This document shows positions 30,201-41,100 of a stretch of DNA of 64,000 nucleotides, piece after piece. The stretch is from Aurantiochytrium sp. KH105. Its lineage: Eukaryota; Sar; Bigyra; Thraustochytrida; Thraustochytriidae. Each line of letters opens with the position of its first letter. Positions within the stretch are counted from its first letter, which is position 1. A model generated the notes under the pieces. It worked only from the letters and a program-made list of their open reading frames with translations, searched no databases and was not told the DNA's origin. The translations under genes were made by a program, and so were the position numbers. The stretch is from assembly GCA_003116975.1 (NCBI GenBank), contig BGKB01000172.1:1-64000 (forward strand). Direction: 5' to 3'.

Positions 30201-33200
30201 AAAAAAAGAGAGAGCAGTGGCAGCAGTAAGAAGAAATGATTACATTGGCCATGGTGGCCGTCCTCAATCTGTCAACCCGGTATTATCACACGAATACCGC
30301 TGATTGATTGACTGCGCCCAAATCCCGAACGCGCACGCGATCACCACTCGCGGCGACCCAAAGGCGCGCAAGACGCCGCTTGCGTGCGAGGCGTTGAGGG
30401 CGCTGGCGCCGCGGCGCCCGGGCCTGCATCCGTCCGCCCGTCCGGCCGCGCGAGCGGGTCGGCCGCCGCTGTCGGGCGCGAGGTCAACTCACCGGTCACC
30501 ACCATCAGCGGCGCCGCGTCGCAGCGCATCGCAGTCCATCGCGGCCACGACCCGACGAAGCGAGCGAGGGCCACCCGCCGCCAGCTCCTCCCAGCTCCGG
30601 CTAAAAACCCGAACCTTGCACGCGCGCAGGCGCGCCGCGGGTCGCGCTTCGAGCGAGCGAGAGGGCGAGTGCGCGAGCGCGGCAGCGACAGGCAACGAGC
30701 AGAGCAGAGCAGGCGCGGAGAGATTTTCTCCTGAGGCTTCGTACGCAAGGGAGGCGAACACAATCTGGCGAGCAGCCGCCGGAGGCAGCCCCAGAGAAAT
30801 CTTTGCGGATTTTGATCGCGGCGTGGACACCTTGCACGCCGGCGAGAGGCAAGGAAGGGCTGCGTGTGTAAGGAAGGGAGCGGCCTTTCCACGGTCCTGG
30901 CTGGCGTTTTCCTCGCCAGATTGACCCGGCGCGCGGTAACAGGAAGGAGGAAACCTCAAGTCCTAAAATTGGCCAAACGCCTCGTCTTAGGGCGCCGCGG
31001 CTGAGCTTGGCGTAGCGTCGCGTCGCGTGGCGTTGGATCGGCAGCGTGGGCTGGGCCGGCTTGAGCTGGGTCTCTCGCCGGGTCAGTAGTTCGCACGGGG
31101 ATACGGCCAGTCCCACTGGCAAGCAATCCCTCTGTCAAACTCAAACCGATCGACCCGCTCGCCGATCAACAAAGGGACGACTCGGAGCGAGCGAAGAACC
31201 AAGCTCCTCTTTGGCCAACCAACACCCGCAAATCTAAAAGGAGCACCGGCCCCTACCGTCTGCGGACGCAGAGCGCCGTCTCACCAGGGCCGATCGCGGC
31301 GGTGTAAGGACCAGGCAGGCGCAAGGCACCAACAACACACAGGCAAGCAACCGGCCGGTGAGGGAGGAGGGCCCTGCACGCTGCCGGACCAGCATACATT
31401 GGCTCCGGCTTCTGCAGGCTGCTAGCTGCAGCTGCCAACTAGTCTGGCAGGGTGGCTGCCTCTCATTTGCCTTTTCTTCTTTCGTGGCAAAAGTCGATTT
31501 CGCGCTCCCTCTAGATTTCGAACCGGACCGGATCAGATCAGATCAAATCAGATCAGATCATCAACTCACTTCTCTGGCGACAGCGACCTGGCGAGCCAAG
31601 CGAGCCCGGAGAACGATCCGAGTCGAATTGAGACAGACGAGATTGCTGCTGCCGCTTTCGCCCCGAGCCGCGTCCGTATTGCTACCGTCCCAGTCAGGCA
31701 GGCAGGCAGGCAACTTGTCTTTGAGCGCGAGCGGCCGAGCCAGCGAGCTCCGGCCCCGTAGCAGGGCCCGCAGCCGCGGCTCGCCTCGGCGCCGCTTCCG
31801 CCACGGTGCTCCGGCTCCGCGTCCCGGTGACCGCGCCCGGCCCTCGCGCAGGGCCCCGCGGGCGCGTCTCTCCCTCCCTCCCTCCCGCGTCGGCGGGGCG
31901 AGGCGAGGCGAGGCGCGGACATTGACAAGTTGTTGAGAGGTTGAGGGCAGGAAGGGCGAACTTCTGTAGGGGCGAGTCAATCACGGTCTCGCGGCAGAAC
32001 GAAAGACAGACAGACAACAGACAGACAGACAAACAGACGTACAGAGAGACTGAGACAGTCTGTGCCCGTGTGCGTGGTCACCGCCGAGGCAAAGTCGGGG
32101 CGGCAGACGGCGGCCGCGCGGCGATCTCGCGCGAGCCCGTCTGTTCGGGCCGCGGGCCTGCCGCGCTCGAGGTTGGAGCGCTTGCTTGCCAGAGGGACGG
32201 AGGCCGCCGGTCAGTCAGTCACTCTGCCAGCAGCAGCAGCGCAGTTCGCGATCTTAATTTGCTCCTTCTTCGAGGTCTTCAAGCCCGGCGGCGACTGTCT
32301 GGCCTCGAGGAGAAGCGGCGATCCCGCGCGTCCCGGTCGTTGCGCAGGCCAGGCAAGGCAAGGCAAGGCCAAGCAAGGCAAGGCAAGGCAGCTGCGGCGT
32401 CCGTCCGTGTGGCGCTGCGCTGCCCTGGGCTTCCCTCAGGGTCAGGTGGTCACGGTCGCCTCCGGCTGCTGCTGGCTGCTGCGCTGCGAGCTTCCTTCCT
32501 CCCTCCCTCCCTCCCTTCCTTCCCGCCGCGGCCTCCAAGCCGACAGTGGCCTTGATTGACTCCGCCTTCACATCAATCAACTCACACCAGTCCACCTTGC
32601 TGGCTGGCGCGACGCGGCTCGGGCTCGAAAGAATCGGCGTCGAGCACATCGACACGACGCGGGCTTTGGAGGCGCAGGTTTTAGACAGACAGACAGACAG
32701 ACAGACAGACGCTCGCACAGACGCACACACACGCACACAGACAGTCAGTCAGACAGACAGAGAGACACGGCCAGAGGCAGAGGCAGGCAGAGGCAGAGGC
32801 CGGTAGAGGAGGGCAGAAAGCGCAAAGCAAGAAGGAAGGAAGGCAAAGCAAGCGAGCAAGAAAGAAAGAAAGAAAGAAAGGAAAGGGAGCGGAAGGCAGG
32901 GGGAAAGAAAGAAGGAGAGTGGGAGGGAGCGCGGCCCAGTCGTCATCCGTCACTGGCAGAACCCCAAGTGCAAAACACCGCCTGGCAAGCGCGACGCCTG
33001 CGCGCCTCGCGCGGCCGGCGCGGCCGGGCCGCGGCGGGCGAGAGAGCGAGCGAGCGGGCGAGAGAGCGAGAGGGGCCGCGGCGACACGGCGGCAGCACGC
33101 GCCGGGCGAGCCGGCGGCAGCGGCGCGAGCGACCGTGCGTTGGCAGGCATCGGCATCCGTGTCCGCGGCGCGCTCCACACTCGTTGAATCACGAAAGCCG

Positions 33201-33790
33201 CCGGAGAAAGAGGCCGCTGCGCGAGGCCTCCGCGACGGCGCCCGACGCACGCGCTCGAGCGCCGCCGGTGACTCCCCGTTGCCTTGTCCTCGGCCTCCCT
33301 CGCCCCGATCCACGCTCGCGACGGGCGGGAGGCGCGNGCATCGGCATCCGTGTCCGCGGCGCGCTCCACACTCGTTGAATCACGAAAGCCGCCGGAGAAA
33401 GAGGCCGCTGCGCGAGGCCTCCGCGACGGCGCCCGACGCACGCGCTCGAGCGCCCGCCGGTGACTCCCCGTTGCCTTGTCCTCGGCCTCCCTCGCCCCGA
33501 TCCACGCTCGCGGACGGGCGGGAGGCGCGAGAGAGCGCTGCACGCGACCCCTGGCTGGCCAGCCTCCTCAGCACGCGCCTCTTTCGCATAGACAAAAGAC
33601 AGACAGCTTTAGCTTAGATATTGTTGCACGCGCGACCGGGCGAGCACTCGAGGGAGAGCGCCGCACGTTCGCAAGTAGCAAAGAAGGAGGAGGAGGAGGA
33701 GACGAAAGAGAACGCGTGCATCTACATTATTCGCGTGTGTAGAGCCTTTCTGATCCGCTATCAATTTCTTTTGGTAAAGAAAAAAGGATA
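27220..33790. other. Gene-poor region rich in short tandem repeats
   Basis: About 6.6 kb without a supported gene. Long open frames exist on both strands in all parts but are Ala/Arg/Pro/Ser-rich, overlap each other, and show no domain, as expected in GC-rich DNA with few stops. Recognisable tracts: GCTT/GCAT/GCGT at about 28798-28855; AGT-to-AGG trinucleotides at 29048-29095; GATCA at 31531-31560; CAGACAGA at about 32005-32040; AGGCA at about 32350-32391; CCCT at about 32493-32525; GACA at 32683-32710; GAAA at about 32859-32881. No tRNA or rRNA gene was recognised. Confidence 0.6.
33147..33529. repeat. Direct repeat of about 190 bp on both sides of an N
   Basis: The left copy is 33147-33336 and the right copy 33338 to about 33529. 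They differ by only two single-base length differences in C and G runs. The N at 33337 sits exactly between the copies, which suggests an assembly join of overlapping contig ends rather than a true tandem duplication. Confidence 0.85.
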
Positions 33791-36301
33791 ATGCAGGGCA
33801 ACAGAGCGCGCCCCTCCTCGGCCTCCAACCAGGCACAGGCAGGGAGGAGCCGCGACGAGAGCAGTGGTGGTGCTGGCGGCGGCGACGATGATGACGACGA
33901 CGCAGAAACAAGGTACTTTAGAGTCAGAGGTAGCAGCAACAGCAGCAGCAACAGCGGTGGCGGCGGCGGCGGCGGCGGATTTGGAAAAAGTCATTCGAGC
34001 CCTCGTTTCGGCAGTCCGGGCGGTGCAAGTCACGCGAGCGTTGGCAGCACGAGCAGCTCCGGCAGCGCAAATAGGCTTCCGAATCTACCTACAAAACCCC
34101 TTACACCAGCACCTCCCTCTGGACCTCGTCCGCCTGCATCGCCTGCCCAGGCCCGAAGATTCATCACAGCCACAGGAGCCGGCGGACGCACCGGAGCCTC
34201 GCAGGCGCATGCTACCTGGACTTTGCATGGACAACAGCACAAGCAAGACCAGTCCACCTCCTCGTCGTCATCCTCATCCTCATCTGCTTCTGTCTCGACG
34301 TCCTCAAGTGCGGCCCTCACTTCATCCTCTGCATTCTCTTCTGCATCGCGATCGCCATCGCGACCCTCGAGGGCACGTCCTCTAGCTGCATGGCTCGAAG
34401 TTGAGACGTCAAGCTCGCACGCTGTGCGGGATCGGCCCAAGAGCCCGCGACTCAATCTCGAAGTCAACTCGCCGCACCGGCCTCGTGCTCACGATACCAG
34501 CGATGAGGAAAGGAGTCTTGCCAGAGAAACACCGACACCAGCAAGCAGTACGAGCTCTGTCAAGCAACATCGCAAGCCTCGAGGCCTTGCATCCACACTT
34601 GACCCCACAGAGCTTTTGCGGATGACCTGGCCTCCATCGATGCACGACCAACAACGTGTCTTAGCGCTCGCTCCACTCCAGGACTTAAGACCGTCCTCCT
34701 CGGCGGCCGTCCGCGAACCTGAAATAACAGCAGCAGCAGCAGCAGCAACAACGACAACAACAACAACATCAGCCACAGTGAATGAGACTGCGCAAGGTGC
34801 CCGGATGGGACTCGGGGGCCCTGCACAGCCCAGCGCGACCTCGCGCACTGTAATAGATAACCTCAGACTTTTGGCTGTCATCGGAGAAGGCGCCTTCGGG
34901 CGCGTTTTTCTCACCGAGCGACGTAACCCAAAAGACTCCTTCGAGGGCAACACGAGCGCCTCCGCGACAACACCACGTCGTAACCAGACCTCTCCTGCCC
35001 ACAGCGATCAAATCGCGCAGCACCCGACTGCACATGGGAGTGCGGTTGGGACACGCGAGCATTCGCGCCATCACGACCAACAAGACTTTTCTTCTTCTTC
35101 TTCTTCTTCATCTTCTTCACCGCCTCTTGTTACTACACTGAGCGGCTCCGAGCAAAGCGGGGCGACCGGCGCGACGGCCGCCCCGCGCTGCTCCTCCCGC
35201 AGCTCCACGGCATCACCGGCCCACAGCCGCCCGCGCCTCTGCGAAGACGTCGCCGACGGACGCCCTGAGACCAACTCTTCCTCCTCACGCCACGCGAGCG
35301 CCGTCGATGAGGTGGCGTCTCTCTCTTTGGGCCCGTCCAACGCCGCCCCTCAACGCTTCTTTGCCGTCAAGGTCATGCAAAAGAGCAATTTGCGCACGGA
35401 GGCGCTCCAGCGACAGGCTTGCATGGAAGTCCAGGTGCTACGCACTGTCGGTAATTTTCCTTTCATCGCCACCTTTGCCTTCGCCTGCCAAACCTCTACG
35501 CGCCTCTACGTAGGCATGGAGTTTTGTGCCGCCGGGGACTTTTTCTCGTACATGTCGCAATCGCACATTCGACACGATGACATCCCCCTTTACGTTGGCG
35601 AAATTGCGCTCGCACTGGATCACCTGCACAGTCACGGAATCCTCTTTCGCGATCTTAAGCCCGAGAACATTACGCTTTCCGCGCGCGGCCACGTCCGTCT
35701 CATCGACTTTGGACTCTCCGTCTTTCTTGACTCAGAGGAGGCGCAAACCTCGGCTAACGGGCGTCGCGAGGTCGTGACTTCCTGCGGAACGCTCACTTAC
35801 ACTGCCCCGGAGGTTCTCTGCCGTACTCCGCACAGCTACGAGTCCGATTGGTGGTCCCTTGGCATCCTTGCCTACGAACTCTACACCGGGTTTATGCCCT
35901 TCGAGGGCGCCACCGACCAGGAAACCTGCGATCTCATCTGCACAGTCGATTTCGATCCTTGTCCGCCCGTCGTAGAAGGCCGTCCCGAGTATGATCTTAT
36001 TCGCCGCCTTCTCGTTCGAGCCCAGGATCTCCGCCTTGGTTACCGTCGCTCGGACGTCCGCATCGTGCTCTCGCACGCTGTTTTTGCAGGCATTGATTGG
36101 GATGATCTCCTTCATGAGCGCATTTCTCCGCGCCATCCTTTTGGAAATCAGTCTTCGCTGTCGCTTGCTCACTTTGGTGACGAGTTCACTACGCAGACTC
36201 CAATCGACAGACCTCTCGCGCCTGCTTCAGCCCCGCAGCATGTATTTGACACCGAGCTCTACCCTGTCATCACCGACACCCAGCTGCGCAGTACGCGCTG
36301 A
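33791..36301 (+). CDS. AGC-type Ser/Thr protein kinase with long N-lobe insert
   Basis: The protein is 836 residues. Residues 1-355 or so are disordered (Asp, Gly, Ser and Thr runs). The kinase domain starts at GEGAFGRVF (about 365). The ATP-binding lysine is in FAVKVMQK (Lys527), then FRDLKPEN (Asp621), DFGLSVF (Asp639), GT-Y-APEVL and SDWWSLG. The FRD form and the later FAGIDWDDL and SPRHPF motifs of the AGC C-tail place it in the AGC group; no clear FxxF hydrophobic motif is seen. About 140 residues of Ser/Thr/Pro-rich text lie between the glycine loop and the lysine, normally about 20 apart. All catalytic residues are present. Poly-Ser there comes from TTC repeats near 35088-35118. Confidence 0.9.
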   Translation: MQGNRARPSSASNQAQAGRSRDESSGGAGGGDDDDDDAETRYFRVRGSSNSSSNSGGGGGGGGFGKSHSSPRFGSPGGASHASVGSTSSSGSANRLPNLPTKPLTPAPPSGPRPPASPAQARRFITATGAGGRTGASQAHATWTLHGQQHKQDQSTSSSSSSSSSASVSTSSSAALTSSSAFSSASRSPSRPSRARPLAAWLEVETSSSHAVRDRPKSPRLNLEVNSPHRPRAHDTSDEERSLARETPTPASSTSSVKQHRKPRGLASTLDPTELLRMTWPPSMHDQQRVLALAPLQDLRPSSSAAVREPEITAAAAAATTTTTTTSATVNETAQGARMGLGGPAQPSATSRTVIDNLRLLAVIGEGAFGRVFLTERRNPKDSFEGNTSASATTPRRNQTSPAHSDQIAQHPTAHGSAVGTREHSRHHDQQDFSSSSSSSSSSPPLVTTLSGSEQSGATGATAAPRCSSRSSTASPAHSRPRLCEDVADGRPETNSSSSRHASAVDEVASLSLGPSNAAPQRFFAVKVMQKSNLRTEALQRQACMEVQVLRTVGNFPFIATFAFACQTSTRLYVGMEFCAAGDFFSYMSQSHIRHDDIPLYVGEIALALDHLHSHGILFRDLKPENITLSARGHVRLIDFGLSVFLDSEEAQTSANGRREVVTSCGTLTYTAPEVLCRTPHSYESDWWSLGILAYELYTGFMPFEGATDQETCDLICTVDFDPCPPVVEGRPEYDLIRRLLVRAQDLRLGYRRSDVRIVLSHAVFAGIDWDDLLHERISPRHPFGNQSSLSLAHFGDEFTTQTPIDRPLAPASAPQHVFDTELYPVITDTQLRSTR

Positions 36302-36360
36302 CAAGCGTTCTTACCATTGGCAATGGCAGCCAACGTGTGCGTGCCTCCAAGTTAAAATCG

Positions 36361-36366
36361 AATAAA
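36361..36366 (+). promoter_or_regulatory. Possible poly(A) signal of the AGC kinase gene
   Basis: AATAAA lies 60 nt past the stop codon. Whether this organism uses the animal-type hexamer is not known from the sequence. Confidence 0.4.
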
Positions 36367-36484
36367 AGTCTTTTCTCGTGATTTTATCTATAGTTTGAAT
36401 TCAATCCCCAACCATTACAAAGCCAACGTGTCTCAGCGCAGCACGCAGCCTTTGCTTGCTCCGTTTTCTTTCAGAAGAAGAACA

Positions 36485-36640
36485 GAAATCGTCATCGACG
36501 ACACACGAATGCGTGTGATCAGCAAGCAAAGCATCCATGTCCAATCAAAGTTGCCTTCATCCTTTGAAATCGTTATCGACGACACATGAATGCGTGTGAT
36601 CATCAAACAAAGGTCCAATCAATGTTGTTTTCATCCTTAC
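36485..36640. repeat. Two-copy 81-bp tandem duplication
   Basis: Each copy starts GAAATCGT(C/T)ATCGACGAC, continues through AATGCGTGTGATCA and ends TTCATCCTT. The copies differ at scattered bases and by small indels. Confidence 0.85.
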
Positions 36641-36773
36641 AACCTCCCCTTCTTCTCCCACCCCAGGAAAAGCACCATCTTTCACCACGAGCGAGTTTGT
36701 TCGAAGCAGGGCTCCTCGTTATGCTCATACCATACATCATAACATATGCATGCATGCAAGTGCGCGCATCTGC

Positions 36774-37529
36774 CTACGATCGTTTTTGACCCTCGCAGAC
36801 CATTTGGGCCACAAAGAGAGAAAGGTCCTTGCGCTCACTCGACTCGCCCGCTCGCGTAGATTGCACATGCGCAATCGACTTTTGCAAGGTCCCTAGGACG
36901 ACCTCGGCGTTCTCGCACCATGCACTAAGCTTCTCCGCGACTGCATCAAGATCCTCGTCCCGAAGATCCCTGCCCATCGCCCAGTGCACAACGACCAGAC
37001 GTTCTCGATGGTAGAGTCGCGCGCGCAAGAGACCAGCATACATGCTTTCAATAACAACATCCTCCACCTCACGATCGGATTGCATGCGCAGCGCAGTGCG
37101 TACCGTGGCATACGGGAGGGACTTTTGTTTGCTTGCCAGCGAGACCAACGTCAACATTCGCAGCTTGCGCTGCTGCACTTCACTTAGCGCTGGCAAAGAC
37201 GACTGTTCAGCCTCATAGTCCCCGAGCGTGCCGTACGCCATAATCTCCAAGGCGCGCAGGGCGCCCTCGAATTCTGTGCCGCGGAGCATTTGCACGCGCT
37301 CCAGCTCCAGGATCTCACCAAAAACATAGATTTGTTTGTGGTTCATTACCTTTTCCAGAATAGCCACCGTCGCGCGACCGCTCGTAGTCTTGGCGAGGAT
37401 CTTAAACTGCTCCACGTAGTCGTTGCTCCCGCCAAACCCTGCGCTCACGCTCGCGCCGTCGCGCGTCGCCGTCGTCGTCGACGTCGACGTCGCCGCGCCG
37501 TCGCCCGCGCTCCCTTGATCGACCTCCAT
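36774..37529 (-). CDS. COPS7: COP9 signalosome subunit 7
   Basis: From ATG 37527-37529 the protein is 251 residues. After a disordered Ser/Thr/Gly N-terminus, the CSN7 start appears (EQFKILAKTTSGRA), then YVFGEILELERV, the AYGTLGDYEAE segment and the PCI-domain core: LRMLTLVSLASKQKSLPY, VEDVVIESMYAGLLRARL, and the end of the winged helix GRDLRDEDL. A short C-terminal helix follows. CSN7 is a scaffold subunit of the COP9 signalosome, which removes NEDD8 from cullins. Residues upstream of the chosen ATG are in frame but Arg-rich and probably leader. The divergent neighbour is the PDZ/TPR gene. Confidence 0.93.
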   Translation of the reverse strand: MEVDQGSAGDGAATSTSTTTATRDGASVSAGFGGSNDYVEQFKILAKTTSGRATVAILEKVMNHKQIYVFGEILELERVQMLRGTEFEGALRALEIMAYGTLGDYEAEQSSLPALSEVQQRKLRMLTLVSLASKQKSLPYATVRTALRMQSDREVEDVVIESMYAGLLRARLYHRERLVVVHWAMGRDLRDEDLDAVAEKLSAWCENAEVVLGTLQKSIAHVQSTRAGESSERKDLSLFVAQMVCEGQKRS

Positions 37530-38199
37530 CTTGAACGGGCCGTTCGTGGACACAGACGAGCAGCAGCCCGGCCGGAGCGGGTCCGCAGCGCAGGCGTGTC
37601 GCGCGGCGGCCGGCGGGGCCTCCTTTCTTCCCCGCTTTCTTCTTCTGCTGCTGCCGCGCTCTCGATCTCGAGCCGCGACGCGAGGCCGCCACGGTTCTGG
37701 CGGCCTGCGCGCAAAGATACGTCCCGGGGGCACCCCGCGCACTTTGCGCGGTCCATCGGGCACCCTGTCCCTTTTCGCTTCAGAGCACCGAGTTTGCGTT
37801 GCGCGAAAAGTGTCGCTGCGTGCCCTCTCGCACAAGCCCTTGAACGGTCTGCCCTGCAAGTAGCGCAAAGCCCGCGCGCAAGTCGAATATAGCCGGCGGA
37901 AAGGCGAGGCGGACCCGGCTCCCAAACAGTCAGTCAGGGAGAGGGGAGAGGGGAAGCCAAAAGCAAACAACATCGCTGAAGCGACGAAGGCGCAGCGCAG
38001 CGCAGCGCAGCGCAGCGCAGCGCAGCGCGGCGCTCGCTAGCCGCGCCGCGAAGACGCCGCGACGCCGCTCCAGAGACGACGAGGCGTCGCTGGCGAGCGC
38101 GCTGTTTGGTGTGCCGCGAGGCTTTTCATTCGATAGAGGAGGGAGGACGAGGACGTGAAGAAGAAGGAGAAGAAGACGAAGGAGAAGAGGAGTAGCAAC
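37530..38199. promoter_or_regulatory. Divergent promoter region with CGCAG repeats
   Basis: It separates COPS7 (-) from the PDZ/TPR gene (+). It contains about 7.5 tandem CGCAG units (37991-38029) and an AAGAAGGAG-rich leader just before the plus-strand ATG. Confidence 0.45.
37991..38029. repeat. (CGCAG)n pentanucleotide repeat
   Basis: Uninterrupted CGCAG units in the shared upstream region of two divergent genes. Confidence 0.92.
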
Positions 38200-41100
38200 A
38201 TGGAAAAGGTCCTCTTTGCAAGCGTCGAGATGAGCGCGCTCGGCATCCTCGTGGAGCCCGATGCCCGAGGTAATGCCGCAGTCGTCAAATCCATGCTCAC
38301 ACCGCTCAATGTAGAGCTCTCCAGGAAGAGCCTCGACGAACGGGCGCCCACGGCGCGACCAAGGAGGGCAACCTTATCGGATTCCTCCGTGCTCGAAGTC
38401 GGGGACGTTCTCTTCGCCATCAACGGGAAGCTGGTCCACGAGACGCCGCATGCCGACGTTCTTGACATCCTCCACGTCGATGCTTTTTCAAGCGAGGATA
38501 TCTCCATGGTTGTGCTCAGTTTCACCGACCCATATTTATATTATCGTGAACTCAAGGCCGGGACCCTCGAGTCGCACGCCATGGACGACGAGGCTCTCTT
38601 TGGCAAGATTCGGCGCGCAGGTGGATGGCGAGAGTACCTTCCCTCTCTACCTTCGTGGTCTTATTTTTCCGGCTCCGCAGCTCCTGCAAACCCGTCACAT
38701 TCACCTTCGTCACCACCCCAACCAAATGCTTTGTCGAAACAGACTGTGCCGGCGCCTTCTGAAGCGCCGCGCCAATCTCTCCTTGCCTCGGCGGCAGCAG
38801 CTCTTGTTGGGACGCGAAGTAGCGCTCCTGCTGCAAACAAAAGGGCAACAGTCGAAGCACCCAAGGCTGTCGCAAAAGCCAAGGGAGCTCACTATGGCGC
38901 AGCCTATCTCAAATTCTCCGCTGGCGAATTTGAACAGGCCTTGCATGTATATTCGAGCGTACTCGAGCGAGACCCTCTATCTCATACAGTGCGCGTCAGT
39001 CGATCGCTATGCTATCTGCGTCTTCACGAACCCCTGGCAGCGCTCAAGGACGCCGAAATGTGCTGCGCGCTCAAGCCAGAGTGGCCCATGAGCTACGTAT
39101 GCAAGGGTGCTGCACTTGATGCCATGGGAAAACCTCTGGATGCTTGCATCGCATACGTTTGCGGACTCGTGGTGGACCCGACCAATACTGTACTGCAGCG
39201 TCGCGTTGACGACCTTTTTGCTAAAATGCGCTGGACCTGCATTGACTTGGACGGCGAACGAGTTGTTGGTCCCGTGGCGGCAGCCGTGCTGCAGCGCGAC
39301 GAATGGGGCCCCGATCTCTTGCTCGATCGCATCCTACTCTTCAACGACCGGAGCCAGTTCGCCAAGGACTTTCTCGATGCGCCTGGCGTCCAAATTTGTC
39401 AGGATCACCGAGACGGTATCGAAGTCGTGAAAGTCAGTCTCACTTCAACTGGCCGCGAGAAACTTGCGTCGTGCGAAATTTACGACCAAGACGAAATTGT
39501 CACAGTCAACGCCACGCCCGTATGCGCGCCCCAGGATGTGCGCCGTCTCGCTGATGCGGGCCCACAACGCGTCGTCCGTGTCGGTGTCTTTTCTGGCGCC
39601 CGCCTCGCGGCCGCCAACCTCCTCTCTGGCAAGGCGGGTGAGCTCACCGTCAAGGCGCTCAGCGTCAAACGCGCCACACTTTTCAACGTTTACATTGACA
39701 GATGTGGAACGGTTGCGGCCAATGGCGTCTACGTCCCACAAGAGACCAAGAACGGGACCTACGTATTTGAGAACGGCAAGGGTTGTCTTCTCTCGCTTGA
39801 AACTGTGCGACGTCCAGATACTGGCGACAACGTCCATGCTTGGTTTATTACGCGCGGTCGCGCCGTCTTGTACACGTGCGCGTTACCCGACGAACGTGGT
39901 GCCGAGCTCTTTCATCTTGGCGACGACAACAGATTTGTAATTGAAATGCAGAAACTTAAATGGCGCGCCTGCGTAGGCCAAGCGCCGCTGCCACGGGTCC
40001 ACAGGACGAGCACGGTTCCTTCGCTCGCCTATCTCACGGGCGACTCTGACAATGATGGACTTTCAACGCGAGCTTCCGTCTCCGCGGCAGAGCCCGGTAA
40101 GCCGAGCTTGGAGGACGATTGGAGCTTTGATGTGCAAATTCTCGCCATCAAAGGCTATGGTAACCGAGCTCTGAATCGCAAAGACTTTGACACGGCCATC
40201 ACGTGCTACGAGCTCGTCGAGGATCAGGTCGAGGCGTACACGACCGACGCCCAAGACTCGCTCCTCGCAGGAGACGCTTTCCTCGACGCGCTCCGTGAGA
40301 CTGTCGAACACCGTCCCTCCTTTTCGAACCGAAGCAAACAGTCTGCCTCGAGCGTCAACGCAAGTCCTCCACCTCCTTCTGCTGGTGCTGGTGCTGGTGC
40401 TGGCGCTGGCGCTGGCACTGGTGCTGCCACACCTACTTTTCCACAAGCTTCTTCCTCTTCGTCGGCATCGGCGTCATCTGTGGCGGCTGACGCGGATGCT
40501 GGAACAGACTGCGGGGATCCCTCCGAGACCTCGTCCGAAGCGCGGCAACAGGCTCCTGCATCCTTGCAGCGAATTCTTGACGATGCGCAGCAGTCGTACC
40601 GCCACGAGCTACAGCGAGAGGCAGAGGCCGTGTACAAGGATATCCTCCTCAAGGTGCTTCTCAGCAAGGCACAGCTCTGTCTAGAGACAGGTCGTGCGCA
40701 AAAGGCTCTTGCATACGCAGAGCGTGTTTGTATAGCTCCCTCGGCAGGTGCCGCCAAGCCTCTCGGGTTCTACACGCAGGCCCTTGCGCTGGCGTCGCTT
40801 GGACGTCAGGAAGAGGCCCTCGACATGTGTTCAATGTCACTCGAGACGCTTGCTCCAGACCAGGTCCTCGCGCAGCGATTCGAAGGCCTTTTGCGGGAGC
40901 TCAAAGTGCAAGTCGGAGGATCCCAAGATCCCAAGGAGGCCGTGTCCGAAGCGCAGGCTTCAGGCTCTTCTCCGCCCCAAGCTTTTCAAGATGCTCAAGA
41001 GGACCAAACCGGGAACGCCAGCCGGATGAAACGCACGCCCATGGAAAAAATGAAAAGGCTCGGATCCGCATTTAGCTCCGAGTCAATCTTTTCTTCTTCG

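Larger units (their letters stand above)
36302..36773. other. Convergent 3' intergenic region with 81-bp tandem duplication
   Basis: It lies between the kinase (+) and CSN7 (-). An AATAAA at 36361-36366, 60 nt after the kinase stop, is a likely poly(A) signal. Two diverged copies of an 81-bp unit start at 36485 and 36566. Confidence 0.6.

Noticed and set aside
32919-33617. Open frame across the N at 33337
   Set aside because: Depends on the duplicated flanks of a probable assembly join and encodes Arg/Ala-rich text only.
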